Below are positions 22,279-36,444 of a stretch of 64,000 bases of DNA, piece after piece. The first letter of the stretch is position 1; every line of letters begins with the position of its first letter. A program made the position numbers and the translations under genes. Origin of the DNA: Fratercula arctica (Eukaryota > Chordata > Aves > Charadriiformes > Alcidae); NCBI GenBank assembly GCA_947846985.1, contig CANTUZ010000011.1, positions 26,351,089 through 26,415,088 on the forward strand, in the 5' to 3' direction. The notes beneath the pieces were generated by a model. The model was not told the DNA's origin and did no database searches. It was given only the letters and a program-made list of their open reading frames with translations.

Positions 22279-24333
22279 CTGAAATAAATAAAAGTGACAA
22301 CCAAACACAAACATGCACAGTTTATATAGAATCAAAAGAAACAATAAATCAACCAAAACAAAACAATGCCCCCCCCCATTTTTCGCCATAAAAGAAAGAA
22401 ACAAACAAAAAATATAAAGTAAAGCAACAGATGAAAAATGAATATATAAAAAATATAATGAAAATCCTTTAAAGTTATGTATTATTCTGCAAAATACTTC
22501 ATGGGTGATATAATCATCATTTCACCCTAGCTACCTAGTACAATAAAAAAAAAAAAAAATCACTAAACTCTAAGTAACCCTTATAAAGAAATTTTATAAA
22601 ATTTACCCATTCTCTTTTTTCTTATTGTCTAAGTTTTTCTATGGGTTTGGGGTTTTTTTTTGTTTGTTTTTTGTTTTTTTTTTAATACAGTCCCTCAACA
22701 GGGACTTGGCACGGGGAGGAGTGAGCTGATTTTACAAAATCCTTTAAGTATATTCCTCGCGTTTTCGCCTGCACCCAGTCCCGTGGCTTTGATGACAAGG
22801 TGCACACACTGCAGTGTTTTGCTGGGCCACTGCCAGGGCTACCAGAGGCCCCACAATCAAACCCCATCTCATTTTTCTCTAATCTCTGAGTGCACATGGG
22901 TGGGACTGGACCCATTAGAAAAGCTACGGAGAGCAACATTTCATTTTGATATTTTTCTCACAATTATTATCCCAAGATATGGTTTAAGCAAGCATTAAGA
23001 TATACAAAGCCACTATTAATCCTTTATCTTTTTATCCCAACAAGAAGACTCTCAAAATAATATATTAAATATTAGATTTTCATTCATGAAGAAAAATCTC
23101 CTTGGCTTTCTGGGCTGCATAAGCCCGAAAGGTCAGAAGTATTAGCGAAACAGAAGACTGATATTAAGGGCACAGGCATCCCCAGTGAGTGGTACAAGTG
23201 ATACCAGAAACTATTACAGCCGAAAGAGATTCCAGCAAAGCGGGATGGATCTCCAGCTGCTATAAGCTGCCTTAGTTCCAGCGGCTTCTATCAGGCTTTG
23301 CTGATTTAATGCAGCTGAGAGCGTTGGTTTTTTTTTTTCTTGGATATTTGTATTCTTTTCCTCTGTTTCTAAGACTGCTACCCATACACCCCTTGTGTTC
23401 AGTGGCTTTACGCAGCTGGAATTAGGGGTTTCATATGGCAGTGGGTGGGTATACACCCAACCAATGCACATGTAGGAGGATGGGACAGCAAAGCCCACAC
23501 ACCCCGGTGAGGTGCTGGGGCAGCACCTGAAACCATCTTTTGTAGGAGACCCTTGGAGACTACAGGAATACAGAGCCGTTTAAATAAATGAATAAATAAA
23601 ATCTGATGTTCCCTACACAACACGTCACTAAAGAAACGGAAAATGGCTTGTGTGCCACTACTGATGCTCACGGCAGCCTGCAAAGACCTGGAAAGCACTG
23701 GCTGCCTCTCCTGCTTGTCTTGGACCATCACGGAAGTCACTGCTGGGGAGATCCAAGAAAACTGGCCTACAGGGCTTGCTGCTAAAGAGCAGCCCATTTT
23801 CTCCTTGAAGAAGGGAGGAACAGCCATGCCTCCTTTATCTTGGCGCATGGTGAAGGCAAAGGCAAAGAGGCCTCCACGGCAGAGCTCTGGGCACAGCTCC
23901 CTCCCCGCGTCCTGGCGGGCGGGCAGTGGGCGAGAAGCTCCCTAACGCCATCCCTCCCAACCCCACCGCTGCACCTGCGCCAAACCAGGCCTGCGCCCAG
24001 TGAAGAGGCGGCCACACAACGCCCTCAAGACACGGTGACCCACGGGACTTCAAGAGAAGGAGATTTCCCTAATGCATCATTAGCTTTTGCCAGGGGGAGA
24101 ACAGGAGGAAGGATGAGGCGTTTTGGGGACCCAGGAGCTGCAAAAAGCTTTTATCGGTTGAATTTAGCCTCTTAGAGTAAGGTTAATAATGCAGGAATAA
24201 GCACAGCAACATGCATTTTCTTCAGAGAGAATGGCACCAGAGACACAGGGCGCCCATCTGCATTCGCTGATGCCTGGGGAGTTAAAAAAGAAAAAACAAC
24301 AGAAAATAAGAAACTACTCATCCACAGACTTAC
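22279..24333 (-). other. CHL1 intron between Ig2 and mini-exon
   Basis: 2.1 kb. T-rich G-interrupted tract at about 22646-22683. A G+C- and CpG-rich patch at about 23840-24060 has no recognised identity. Confidence 0.78.
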
Positions 24334-24504
24334 AACGGGAAACCTTCAGCGTCATTGGCATTTTCTGTACAATCGTCCTCAGTCTTGGAAACGCTGCAAA
24401 GCAACAATAATCACTCCGACTGTCATTTTCTTCCACATTCGCAAAGTAGAGATCTCCCTTAAGGCTCATGGAGACCCTTTCATCTTGCGGAATGTGCTGC
24501 AAAT
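24334..24504 (-). CDS. CHL1: CHL1 exon: C-terminal half of Ig2
   Basis: Residues about 171-227. Reads DLQHIPQDERVSMS, KGDLYFANVEENDSR, DYCCFAAFPRLRTIVQK. The second Ig2 cysteine sits in the DYCC pair. This segment is nearly identical to mammalian CHL1. Acceptor TTGCTAG, donor GTAAGT; 171 nt, phase 1 at both ends. It can join either the mini-exon or, if that is skipped, the following Ig3 exon without loss of frame. Confidence 0.97.
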
Positions 24505-25621
24505 CTAGCAAGAAAAAATAATTATGATATGGTAATGATACTGGGCTGTTTCACCAATATGACTGCTAATGCTCTCCTGTCATATGTTCGCTTCCAGACA
24601 GAGAATATAACTTTGACGTGAAAGAAGCAGAAGACCCAGCATAACCGATGGGTTATTAACCAATAGTCAACATATGATTGATAATTGATAATAAATATTT
24701 ATACATATAATAATATGTTTATGCATGAAATACAGGAAAAAATCATGGATAATGAAATATTGATCATTAAAAGTACTCAGTACAAAGTTTCTGCTCAGGT
24801 CAAAGGGAATTTCCAGCGCCTCTCCCCGATACAAAGGCCTGTAAGGATGACATGGAGGTCACCACTTATAGGTGTCGCCCATGGCCAGTCTCCCAAGCAC
24901 TTTGCTCGCCTGTAACTGCAGATTACAGCAGGGGAGTGTTAGGATGAACTAAGGTTGCTGCACTGTCTCGTCGCTGATCCAGCCAAATGCCGGTCTGTGC
25001 TAAACACGTATGTCAGGAGTAGGGAGGCTGCCTTATAAGATCAGAGGTTTACTCTGGCACCCTGTCTCTGCAAGTTCTTGGTCAGCATCAGCAACAAACC
25101 CGTCATGTCACGGGGGCAATCCGAGTTACTTTGCTTCCCAAGAGCCAGAAAGCCCTGCAGAACACAAATGCTGAAGAACAACGTGACAGAAACCCGCAAG
25201 GAATTAATTATACATACCTGACAGATTTATTTTTTTTTTCCTTAGTATCATAAATCAACCATTCGTTTATGAAAAGAGGAAAATAGTAATGATAGAAATA
25301 ATATATTGACACATTTTATCTTCTCTACTGCAAATGCAGTAGTCCTCGTTACTGGTAGACTCATTTACCGACATGTAAGCTTTCTGATATCTCATGTTTA
25401 ATAATATGTTGTGTCAATGCACTCTACAATTTAACTTTGTGTTATGTAAAAACATATCTCCATTCTCCATTTTTCAATTTTGTTTTCCAATATCCAGATC
25501 TTTTTTCCTAAGCGCTTGCACAATTACCATTCTCATCAATTATGAATCTGTAATGAAACTGCTCTGGAAGACAAATGCTTTGAGTCTCCTCACATTAATT
25601 GTGTAAAAATTGTTTACTTAC
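24505..25621 (-). other. CHL1 intron within Ig2
   Basis: 1.1 kb, A/T-rich, nothing recognised. Confidence 0.8.
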
Positions 25622-25744
25622 CAATATTCATCCAATAGATATGCAAAGGCGGGATGCCTTTTGGGGGGTTACAGTGCAAAATCACAGAATCACCATGTTC
25701 CACATCAAGGGGCTCAATTTTTTCTTTTGGGAATTTTGGAACAC
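25622..25744 (-). CDS. CHL1: CHL1 exon: N-terminal half of Ig2
   Basis: Residues about 130-170. Reads SVPKFPKEKIEPLDV, then VILHCNPPKGIPPLHIYWMNI. The cysteine of HCNPP is the first of the Ig2 disulfide, and NPPKG.PPL.IYWMNI is an L1-family signature. Acceptor GCACAG, donor GTAAGT; phase 1 at both ends (123 nt, a symmetric exon). It follows the largest intron in the window, 8.8 kb. Confidence 0.96.
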
Positions 25745-28700
25745 CTGTGCAAAAGCAAAGAAGATCCTCTTTTATTGCTACCTTTTGAAATTTTGCCCTT
25801 TGCTTCCCTCTTAGTATAGTTCTTAATAAAATATTTACCTTGACATCATTGTTTGCATTCTCTGCCTTTAGTTACTATTATTTACAAAATGATACAGAAT
25901 AATGATGCATTTTACGAGGAGTATGAAATCTCTGCTAGCATTCTTCATTCATAATGCGCACAGCCTGTAGTACGGAAAGCCAGGCAACTGAGGGGTGATG
26001 TTTAACACTTGTCTGTGATGTCCATGAGCTTTGCTTAGGCTTTATTTTAATGCATTTATTTTGAAATGCTTTCTATAGCTCCCCTGTTTGTGCTGTCTGG
26101 AAGGGACAACTCAAAGCCACGCAGAACGGCAGCCTGAGGCTATGATCGGCGTAAAGGACTGCGCACTGGTGGGTCCCAGGCTGTTCCCGGGAGATCAGAA
26201 ACCAGTCTGAGAGTGCAGCGTGTTCTGGGAAGCCTTGGCTAAAAAGTGGTTCCCAAGAAGCCACAGCAAGTCAATGCAGGTGAGGACAGACAGCGGGCAG
26301 CTATTCCGCCTTGTGCCTGGAGTTGTCCCAATTCTTATCCATCTCCAGAACCAGACGAAGCAGAGGTCTGGTTTAAAGACTATATTGCCGCCTCATCCCC
26401 TCAGTGTAAAACCTGCAGACTTTCTCGGCAAGCTTGTCCTTCGGGATGCAGAGGCAGGATTTGCACAGAAGAATACACAGGGGTGCACAAGGGCTGTACT
26501 ATTTGGGCTTAAATATAGGTTAAATAATTAAGGGAGCAAGGAGTTGTTTAATCACCCAGAGCATCAGCACCGATGCCAGCAGACTGTTCAAAGCCCAGAC
26601 CATGCTTAGGCAAACCTGGGCAACCTGGCCAGTCTCAGTAGCCCAAAATGCCCCCGGAGCACATCCAAGAAGAGGGGAAGGAGAGCTGGGCTGGAGCCCA
26701 CACCAAACCAAGCACCAGGAGGCTGCAGCTCAGAGATTACTGCAAAGAAATTGGTCTGCAAAATGTAACCACTCCTCAAACGAATTTAGCTAAGACAGTT
26801 TCAGGGCGGACGGTGTCTGCTCCTTTCATTTCAGGCAAGTTCAAACTAGCAAAAGTTTCAGTTCAGGCAACTGCATTAAACAGCAAAATTAACAGCAATT
26901 AAAGAGCAAAGGAATGAAAGCATCCCGGCTGTGCAGAATAAACTGGCACAGCAAATATTGCCATCCTGGTGTTCAAGTCATAACAGGGAACTCTGATAGC
27001 GAATAAACAATTTGAAACACCAGTGGTCCCGTGGCTCCACAGGACAGCTGCAGTGTCACATCCCAGGAGCCAAACCGAAGGAGGAGGGTGAGAAACGCAG
27101 GGTCAGGAGTCTAAGGAGACTTTATACATTGTAGGATTAGTAGACATAAAAACAAGCTATAAAACTATAACACTGATTACCTGAATGCAGATTGTGCATA
27201 GATTTTTATCTCCAGCAGGATTATTAATACATTATGAATTCTTAGGAGAGGCAAAACGGAGCTAATGAGCATTACCCACCCTGCAGGTGAAATTTCAGAT
27301 AACAAAGGGAACTATATATTCAAATCCAGTACATTCAATAACCTATAGTCTTCAAGCCCTGGAAAATACATCTGCTGACCGCTGGAGAGATGGAACGCTT
27401 TCCAGCAGGAAAAAGCCAATCTGTTGATCTAAAGCTTACTTATTCCAAAAAGCACATCACTCTCAACAAAATTCTAAGAAAGCTGGATCAGGTGAAAGAT
27501 AAGGGATTTCTGACTAAACCACAGAGACCAGCAAATAGACTAATAGTGAGATCACTCATCTTGGACATTGGAAACTCTTGTTCAAACCCATTTTCTGCCT
27601 CATTTGGCACAACTAAATCTGGGTCTCCAATATCCCAGTTGGGTGCCATAACCACTGGTCTTCTCAGCCAATTTCTGTATCCAGTTATTACAGAATTATG
27701 CTAAAATACAGTCAGTCACACCAGGAGACAGTGAAAAATCATGGTCTTGGTGTCATTAGCTGGCAGTGCAGGCATTCGACTCCACTGCATGGCCCAGACA
27801 TCTGCCTTGGGTCCCCAATGGGGGAAGCAGCAACTTGAACCTCACTGTCCTCCACCTGTAACAAGTGCTTGAACTACAGGTGGTCAGGGCTTCTGGGTGC
27901 TTCCGTGCTGTTTTACTTCGTTCATTGTGAAAAACATGGAAAACTTTCATTTTCCCCTCAATGCATAGCGTTTTGAACCCTTGAAAATTTGCAAGAGAGG
28001 AAAACTCAACTTTCATGATAAATTCCTGAGCCAAACCTTGTGACAAGCATATTTTCTTGCTGAGGTCCCATTGCTCTCAAAGACTAGAAAAATAACTGCT
28101 TCCGAATTCTGCATGAGGAAATTTATTAAAACTAAGAAGCTAATATCACATTAGACTTTGGCTCTTGCACATTTGTCTTTGGCATGTATATGCAGGCAAT
28201 ATTTTTTTTCCCCCCAGTGTTCCTGTTTTAATCAGTAGATATTCCAGAATCAATCACTACTGATTTGTGGCTGATCACAGAAACTATCACAGCTGAATTA
28301 AGCTCAAAAGTATCATACAAGATTAATTGTGTCATGAAAGTGTTTAATACTGTATGGAGTTATCAATGCAGCACATGGACACTGTAAAATTTACAACCAA
28401 TTGATCTCTTTGCAGCGATACCATTAAAACTGTCATGTCAGTCTTTCATGCAATTCCCCACACGCGGATATAATGAGAGGGGACAGAGAATCCAGCGTAG
28501 CTCCAAGGGCTACCTCTCACACATCCATAACACAGGGGAGAACAACGTTATTTAATGACTCTGAGAAAGGCTTGCTGAAGTGCCAGCAGGATGGCTCTCG
28601 CAACACAAGCAATCAAGTGGCATGTATGAAACAGCCATAGGGAAGCTGACAAACTGCACACCTGCCTTCTGTTATGGAGACATCTTCTAAAAGCCCACCA

Positions 28701-31700
28701 TGACATAATAAAGCTCTCAAAACAGTCTTGGGAAAGGCTTCGCTGCCCAAATATTATTTCCTGACAAGGCTGTACTGTGAATGCTGTACAGGGCTCAAAA
28801 AACAGAATTACAGTGCTCTGACAGTGGGTAAACCGTGGAAATGGAGGATTATCGGTGCGCCGAGTCATCTGTGCAAGGAACCGGGCTCTGCTTAATCCCT
28901 GGGGTGACTCAAAGTTTAATGACCGAGCTGTACTCCGGATTAGGCTAAAATAGCACTGGCAAATTAGGTTGGCTGAGAAAAATTTCAGAAAGGAGGCTGG
29001 GTCACTCCCTCCTACTCCTTATCTGTTCTCATCTGTTCAGAAAATGCAGTATCTCAAGTAAATGCAAACAGGAGGGAGACCAATACAGTGCAATACAAAA
29101 ATCTAAATTTGAGTTTAGCAGTATAGATGCAGAAATATAGCAACCAGAGTTGGGGTGCTCCGGTCCCCAGCAGGATGGCTTCAGATTTACTCGGGTACCT
29201 ATGAGCACACTTTGCCCTACAGCTTGGTTTTGTCCTATTGCTGACTACAGGGACTCCACACAACTATTAACTACTGAATATGGCAATTTATACCCATTTA
29301 TATGAGAATGGAGCTCATTTGATCTGATATTTTACATGTTTCTGGGTAAAGTGTTGAGAAATTGAACTGAAGGAAGAGTTTCTCCAGGTAACTGTAGAAG
29401 TCCTTGAGACCACTGTGCCTGATTTCTACCAGGACCTGGTGTAAAATGGGAGTCAACTCATTACGGTAAGTCAGCAATTAGCAAATATTTTGAGAAACTA
29501 TTGTAGGAAAACATCACTATACACCAGGTCTGTTTTTATGACCTTATCTGTGGAGGCTGCTGGAGATGTGTCCTGGTCTAGATGGATGCTCAGCCTGGCT
29601 TATCATGGATATTCTTGAGTTCTTCCATGCAAATAAATCCTTAAAGGATGTAAGAGTGAGGGAAAGTGGAAGCAGTGAAGAAAATTCTATATCCTTGAAA
29701 TTCCCAGCTCCTCAGACACTTTAATTAGTAGCTGACTGATTTGTTATACAGATATATATCTTGTGCAGTTAACAGCCCAACATATCAAAGAATCTGAAAC
29801 ATGACTTACAGTCACCGATCCCAGGAGCTGTACTGAATACAGCTTGGGCAGCTTCCAGTGCTCATCTCACAGCATCAATTGACATTCTGATCCATGTAGT
29901 ATAAGCAGTAGCTAAATCTGTCATTTTCATTGCAGCCTTTGAACTGCTTAGGAGGTATGATCCTGCCTATTTATGTTTTTTTTAATTGCTGCATTAAATT
30001 GAAAAAGTTAGGAAAGTTTGTCTGTCGAGAAGACCATGTCTGTGAGTCTTCTCGCTCTCAAAGAAGCTTTTATGATGGAATCAGTGACAGTCTTTTTTTC
30101 TGTGTAAATCTCTCTCTATTGCCCTTTCCGAAACGATGGTTGCTGGCAACAATCAGAGTGATCCCAACAATTCAGATGGCCAGAAAAGTTGTCAAAGGTA
30201 CAGGACACTGGTTTAGGAGGCAAGAGGTTCAGATTTTATTCCCATCATCTGCAAAGTCTCAGTGAGTTATTCTCTTTTGTTTTCTCTTCCATAAAGGCTA
30301 TACTGAATGCCTTCAAAGAGTGTGTTATTGAGACCCCCTATTTCAGTATAAGCTCAGTATCTTTTAATGATTTCACAATATTCACATCTGTTTGTTGGGG
30401 TTTTTTTTATATATTAACACAGGTTTTGCTTTCTTTGGGAATTCTAGGACTAACATCATTGGCATGGCACAGCCTGCCACTGGGCAGTTTTATGTGTAGC
30501 TATGTCTCCATCCTCAGATCTTCAGTCTTTTGGAGCAGCAGCTTTAGAAACACTGAGCATAAATCTTAACGCAGTCTACCATGAAGAGTCTTTTACAGTA
30601 CAGTTAATTAAAGAAGTTTAAACTCCTTCCTCTGGCACTGGGCCTACTCAGTAATTCAAGCAACAGATTCCCTAAATAGAGGAGGAGGGTAGCTGAGGTC
30701 CATGTTCTCACCATTTAAATTCATTTTCATGCTGCATGTATCTTGTAACAATCTGGACTTAGTAAATGAGGCAAACATATAGAGATCCTCCAACCCCATT
30801 CTTCCCCACTCCGCTTAATGTCATCATATATAGGGGAGGTGTGGTATTTCCATTATGTAGGTGAGATTTAATGATCATTTCTGCTGACATTTCTATTGCT
30901 TTCCTGGAACAACCACTGTGAGTAAACAGCCTTTTGTTCTCCTTTTCAGGAGCAACCTTACTTTCCTTACAGACCCAGTTTTCTCCTTCTGCAGAGTAAA
31001 TGTAACTTATGAAAGGAACTGGCCTAGTCTGACTTGCTGGGTTTTTCTTCACTTCATTGGCATAGTGACTTGCCAAGTCGCTTACATTTTAGTTGAATAC
31101 AGCTGGCAAAGCACTGCCACCTCTGCATCATTATCATGAATGCATGTAGTGATCTCACATGTACCAGTCCCTGCTTCAAAACTTGAGGGTGAATAGAGGT
31201 AATTTATCCCAGACTCTTCTGTGTCAGTGATTGCCTAATTTACAGCGGATCTGTGCACCAGCAGCTCTCTTGCACTTGAGCACAGTTGTAGACCATCCAG
31301 CACTTTAGAAAATCAAAGGTGTTTTCTATTACTCTCTGAATCCTGATTTAATTTGCAGCATCTACATTGCACCATTAAATGAAAGAACTTATGACAGAAG
31401 ACTACGAATAAAAGCAAATGTGCCTTAAAAGGTGTGGGAGTCGGGTAAATCCCTCTAATATATTATCTGTACCATTTATTCATTTTCTGGATTTAGGACT
31501 TTGTATGTATTAGCACTAAAATTCCTCTTATATTTGATAACAACCATGTTTGTAACTTCTCACTTAATTTGTTGCTAACTACCCCCAGTATATTTAATAT
31601 CTACTTATGCTAGTATGGACAATTTTTCATTAAAAGCAAAAATGATCTGCTCTGAGTATAGATTCAATAAGCCCAAATACAGACATCAACTCATTCTTGT

Positions 31701-34510
31701 TTTCCATTTTTAGGCATCTTTTTTAGTTCAGTTGCAATAGAGTATCAGAATATTCTGCTGCTGGAGGTAATATACCTTCACCGAAATATGACACAGGTCT
31801 TGAACTCCTCTGAAAATTAATGAGTCTGAGACACTTTGCTTAAGAGAAGTTGTATTAACCCCACTGCCCTGGCCAGACTCCAAAGTCAATAATTATGTCC
31901 TGTCTAAAGCTCTGAGTAACTGCATCACTCCCCTGTTGCTGCCTGAAACTCCAACTGACATCAGCTGCGCTGTCCTACCTGTGGAGCCAACTTACATTAT
32001 TTGTTCTATAAACTTCAACTTACTGTCCTAAAATTTTACACAGCTATCCGCTGCTAAGGAATGCTATTCCCTTAAAGCAATTGCAAGTTGGTAGAGACTA
32101 AACCACGTGGCAATATATGTAATCTTGGTAATTCCACACCAAACACCAAGCTCCCGCGTTAGGGAATACTGTGCAATACAGTTGAATGTGAAATAAATTT
32201 AGCAAGGAAAAAAAATCCATAATACTGGCTGGAAGGAAAATAAATCTTGTCTGTCTTGAGGCACATTCATAACAATACATTTACATGACATCCTTGGCAG
32301 CCCTCTTGCAGGAACTCTGCCAGCCCCTGCAATGTGTCTTATTTCCAAAGTGACCACAGCGCCATGACTCTCCTATCCTGGCTATGCCTAAAATACTTCT
32401 CAGGATTATTTCCTATGATAAAAGCTTGACAGAAATTATTATGCATGTTTCTCATAGCCTGTTTCATCTGCACAGACCTGCTAGGAGTAGGTTTTTGTAG
32501 CTCAGTGGCCATCTCTTGTCACTGCAAAGGCTGAGAAGACCGTGGAGGTATCTCCCGCCATGTGGACACACCAATTCCACATATGCCCAGCTCCTTTCAA
32601 GATCCCCTGACAACAAAATGTTGTAGGAACTTGGAAATACAGGATCTAAGCCTGAAAAAACCCTCCAGTGTAGTATTGATTCTCTTCTTCTATGCTACTT
32701 GACCACATCATACGTTCTGCTTCATGTTCTCTCCCTGCTCCATTGTGGACCCAGCAACGTTTCTTGTGCTTTCTACTCCCATTAAGAAGGTTCTGCCTCA
32801 AATTTTCCTGTTCTCATTTCATATATACCAATCTTGAATTTATCACCAATTGTGTCTTCATCTTCCTATGTTACTTCCAAACTACAAGTGCTTAAATGCA
32901 TTGATAGAAAGCTGGTTGTATCAATATTGTCCTAATCAGGACCTCGAACTTTGTATCAATAAATTTCATGCCGCTTATACAAACCTGGTCCTTAGAATCA
33001 CCCGTTTTCTCCTCTGCCTTTCCTCTCTGCTAATGATGGAAGGACACATTTCTAGGATCAGTAATTTTTACTACTATATTTTGGAGCTTATTTTTCATTC
33101 AGTTCCAGGTCTTTAATATGCTCCCTGTAAGTATTTATACCAAACACCAAAAGCTACTGACATCAGACTAAAGAACTCCCAGTTGATTGGATCACTTCCC
33201 CTTCACCTTTCAAACACTTGCATCAGTTGCTGTTTTGCAGTACTAAACTGCTATTTCTCCCACCTTTCCCCCCAGCTTCTGATTTCATTTTCCTTGCTCT
33301 GAGATGGAGACCATATTGTCCTCCCAATTTCTGGGCACTCAGTCACAGTTCCCAAGCTGAAATATTACAGTCTTATGACTCTTAACAACATTTGCTTTCC
33401 AAGAAAGGTTTGGAAAGTGAAAGCATCACATGATTCCTAATTCTTTATCAAATAAATTTCTCCACTATTAAAGAGATCACTCTAACTTTAACTCAGGAGC
33501 TTCCCCAAGCTCACAAAGTATCTTTTCCAACACTTCCCCGAAGTGATTTGACTCAAACCGATTTGGTTTTCTCTGACAGTGACTTCCTATTCCTTTATTG
33601 CCCACTACATTGTTTGTTTTCAATATATTTCTAAAACTGTTTCATGATCTAGGCCATTATTTTTAGCTTTCATGAACAACTAATATCTTTCAATACCTGT
33701 GCTGCAGTTGGGCTGGCTACTCTGCCATCTTTTCTGCTATTTGTTTTATCTCTCCAAATATTTTAATTTCTGTATTTTCATGATGTGCTGGCATCAGCTC
33801 ACAAACAAATTGTCTCTGCCCAGATTAGGTAGAGAATTTACCAGACTACAACTCTCATCAATATTTATGCTTTCTTCTTTACAGAAAGAGAAAAGTATTA
33901 GAAGAGGAAGCATCACAAGAGCAAAGAGTGGCTCTAAGCAAATACAAACCAGAAAATAAGTCTTACGGGTTTTATGGCAAAGGCAAAGCAAGTGCTTTAT
34001 AAAGGCACTTAAATAGTCAAGTCAAAGCAAATAATAATTTTCTGTCATTGAACATTCAGCTCTCCTGAGATGGCTATTAAAAATTTTATACTACTTTACC
34101 CACTACCCTACCCTCTAGAGGTGAAGTGGGGCAGATGATACCCAGAAAGAAAAAGTAAACAATAAATGTTCTCCAAATGAATATGTCTGGGAAAACACAT
34201 ACATTATTTACATGCTTGCATTTGTATTAATTAAAGTTGGAAAGGGGTGTCAGTATCAGCACTTGGAAACCTGTAAGGACTCGGTAGCACAGCGGTATTG
34301 CCTGAAATCCTGCATTCTGTGTTTCTGTCCTCAAACCCCGGAATAAAATGAAACAATTCCAGGGAGCATACAGATTTTTTTCCTTCCAACATTCACTGAG
34401 TAACAAACAGTGCACGTTTTACCATACATCTCCTTAGTAACTAGTTCTTTCCCATTTGATTTGGGGAAAGACAGAAAAAAACAGAACAAAACCAAAGTAA
34501 AAGTCCTTAC
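25745..34510 (-). other. CHL1 intron between Ig1 and Ig2 (largest in window)
   Basis: 8.8 kb with no CR1 copy and no tandem repeat that I can identify, unlike most of the window. The stretch 30,500-34,000 is pyrimidine-rich on the plus strand and contains no recognised element. Absence of a named repeat here is a limit of reading by eye, not proof. Confidence 0.7.
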
Positions 34511-34701
34511 TTGGAACAATTAGCTCGATTTCTTCTGACATGGCAGTTCCCAGCACATTGGATGCATAGCACCGATATTTCCCTTGAAAATTGGTGATGA
34601 TTCCACGGTTTTGAATCACAAATGTTCCGGAGTTGTTAGATGCAACTATCCTCGGGTCAGATAATAAATCAAACGGTTTTCCATCTTTAGTCCAGTTGAA
34701 G
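34511..34701 (-). CDS. CHL1: CHL1 exon: C-terminal half of Ig1
   Basis: Residues about 67-129. Begins FNWTKDGKPF, contains the sequon NNSG, then FQGKYRCYASN with the second Ig1 cysteine (about residue 110), and ends AMSEEIELIVP. The alignment implies one more residue than human CHL1 in the D-strand region. Acceptor TTTTGCAG, donor GTAAGG; phase 1 out. With the previous exon it completes the first domain of the Ig1-Ig4 horseshoe that mediates homophilic and heterophilic binding in the L1 family. Confidence 0.96.
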
Positions 34702-36338
34702 CTGCAAAATAATACGAGCGTTACAAAGGACAGGTCACAGAACAGAGAGCCCTATGGTACAAAACCAGTGGTAAATATGGGTCCAATAAAGCACTATTAA
34801 TATAGAAGGAAAAACTTGATATAAGAGGAGAGAGTTGGACGGTAAAATGACCACTGGGCTACTATAACTTGTGTTAGCTATTGGGCATGTCTCTCCTGCC
34901 AGACACTACTTTTGGATAACCGGCTGTGACATGAAATAAGAATACCAAGCTTAAGGCAAGGACAACAAAATGAGAGTGACCATCTGTGAAAGCAAGAGCC
35001 ACTCTGTGAAAGGAACTAGAGCTTTGCGAAAAAACCTCTGTCTATAGGAGAGCTGGTACTTTTGACCGGCAAGGATTGATGGGAGCTGTTCTCACCATCT
35101 ACAGGACACACCATGGCTGAACCCAGGAGAAACCCAGGAGATGACTTGACTGAGTTCTCCTGGTCTTCACATAGAATCACTTATAGTTTTGATGCTACTG
35201 GGGTGTGATTTTGCTGAAGTACTGGTCATAGTTTATGTATCTGGAAGTTTCAGGTGTCTTGAAATTGGGCTAAAATCAGAGACAGATGGAAATTACAGTA
35301 TAACATTCATTTAGTAGAAGACATACCTTTTTCAGTATTTTGCAATGTTTTAAGAGAATAAATTAATGTCAACAGAAATTTATGTTTTGGTACATCACTA
35401 GTATTGGCAAAACTGCTTTGCAGCTGTATGGAGGGGAATACGGGTTCCTATCGCCTAACCAGCACTATCACATACACTTAAATATACCAGAGAACTTTTC
35501 ATTGATGTGCTGACAAACAGTGAAACAAAGGAAATTTGTTATCACACTACAAATCTCCATTCAGAGCTCAGTTAAAAATGATCAAACCATCTCGATATAA
35601 AAATAACTACTTCATTTTTTAAGCAATTGTGTTGTAGAGAAAAAGGAAAGGAAGGATTAAAGAGTAAAAATAACATGCAAATGAGCTATTAATTTAGCCC
35701 ATACACCATCCAGTGGTGAAAATCTCAGGAGGAGCTTTTACTATGTTATTATTACATTTTTGTTAATCACATTTTCATTAAAAATCTTTTTCCTTTTTAC
35801 ATTGGTGTAAAATACATAAAGCTTATCTTTGGATATTTATTTGAATAACTCCATATGTGTATATTTGTAACATCACCACCGCAATAATGATGTCAGGTAC
35901 AGATGAGGTATCTGATAAAATGCAAATGTTATCTCCGAATACAGGGTTTAATGTGCTTGGTGTTTTTAGGGTTGCTGTGGAAAAGACAGAAGAACAGCTG
36001 GGACCCTTTGATTACCATTACATGTCTCCTATCTTTTGCAGCACAGGCCAGACAAGCTCTTTTAAACCATGGGGTGAACTTCGCACATGCTGGAGAAATG
36101 GAACATCTCCCCACAAGAAAAAGGCATGTTGATATCTATTCACAGAGTGAGTGGAAGTGATCGAGCAACAAAAGCTGAACGGCCTAAATAGAAACCCAAG
36201 TCCTAACCTTGCCTTGCAATGAGGAGAGGTTACTGCACATCAGCTATTCCTCCCCTCCTCAAAAATAGAACAATGTTTGGCAAAGGCTAAAAGCAAACTC
36301 AATTTCTGCTTGCTTCTCCAGGGGAAAGCAGTACTCAC
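34702..36338 (-). other. CHL1 intron within Ig1
   Basis: 1.6 kb, A/T-rich; nothing beyond splice sites recognised. Confidence 0.8.
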
Positions 36339-36444
36339 GTGGGCTGTGGGTTTCCTCTAGCTTCACATTTAATCGTAAAGTCCTCATCAAAAGGGTAGGC
36401 AACCTGGGTGTGAGATTGCTCCGTGATTGTTGGAAGCTGTGCAA
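36339..36444 (-). CDS. CHL1: CHL1 exon: N-terminal half of Ig1
   Basis: Residues about 31-66. Reads VAQLPTITEQSH, then YPFDEDFTIKCEARGNPQPT. It carries the first cysteine of the Ig1 disulfide (about residue 57), and the PFDE..F.I.CEA.GNP.PT pattern is shared with mammalian CHL1. Acceptor TTCAG, donor GTGAGT; phase 1 in, phase 2 out, so the last Thr codon is split. Confidence 0.95.

Noticed and set aside
23408..23848. 146-codon minus-strand open frame in the mini-exon intron
   Set aside because: Lies inside a CHL1 intron on the same strand with low-complexity composition and no domain.
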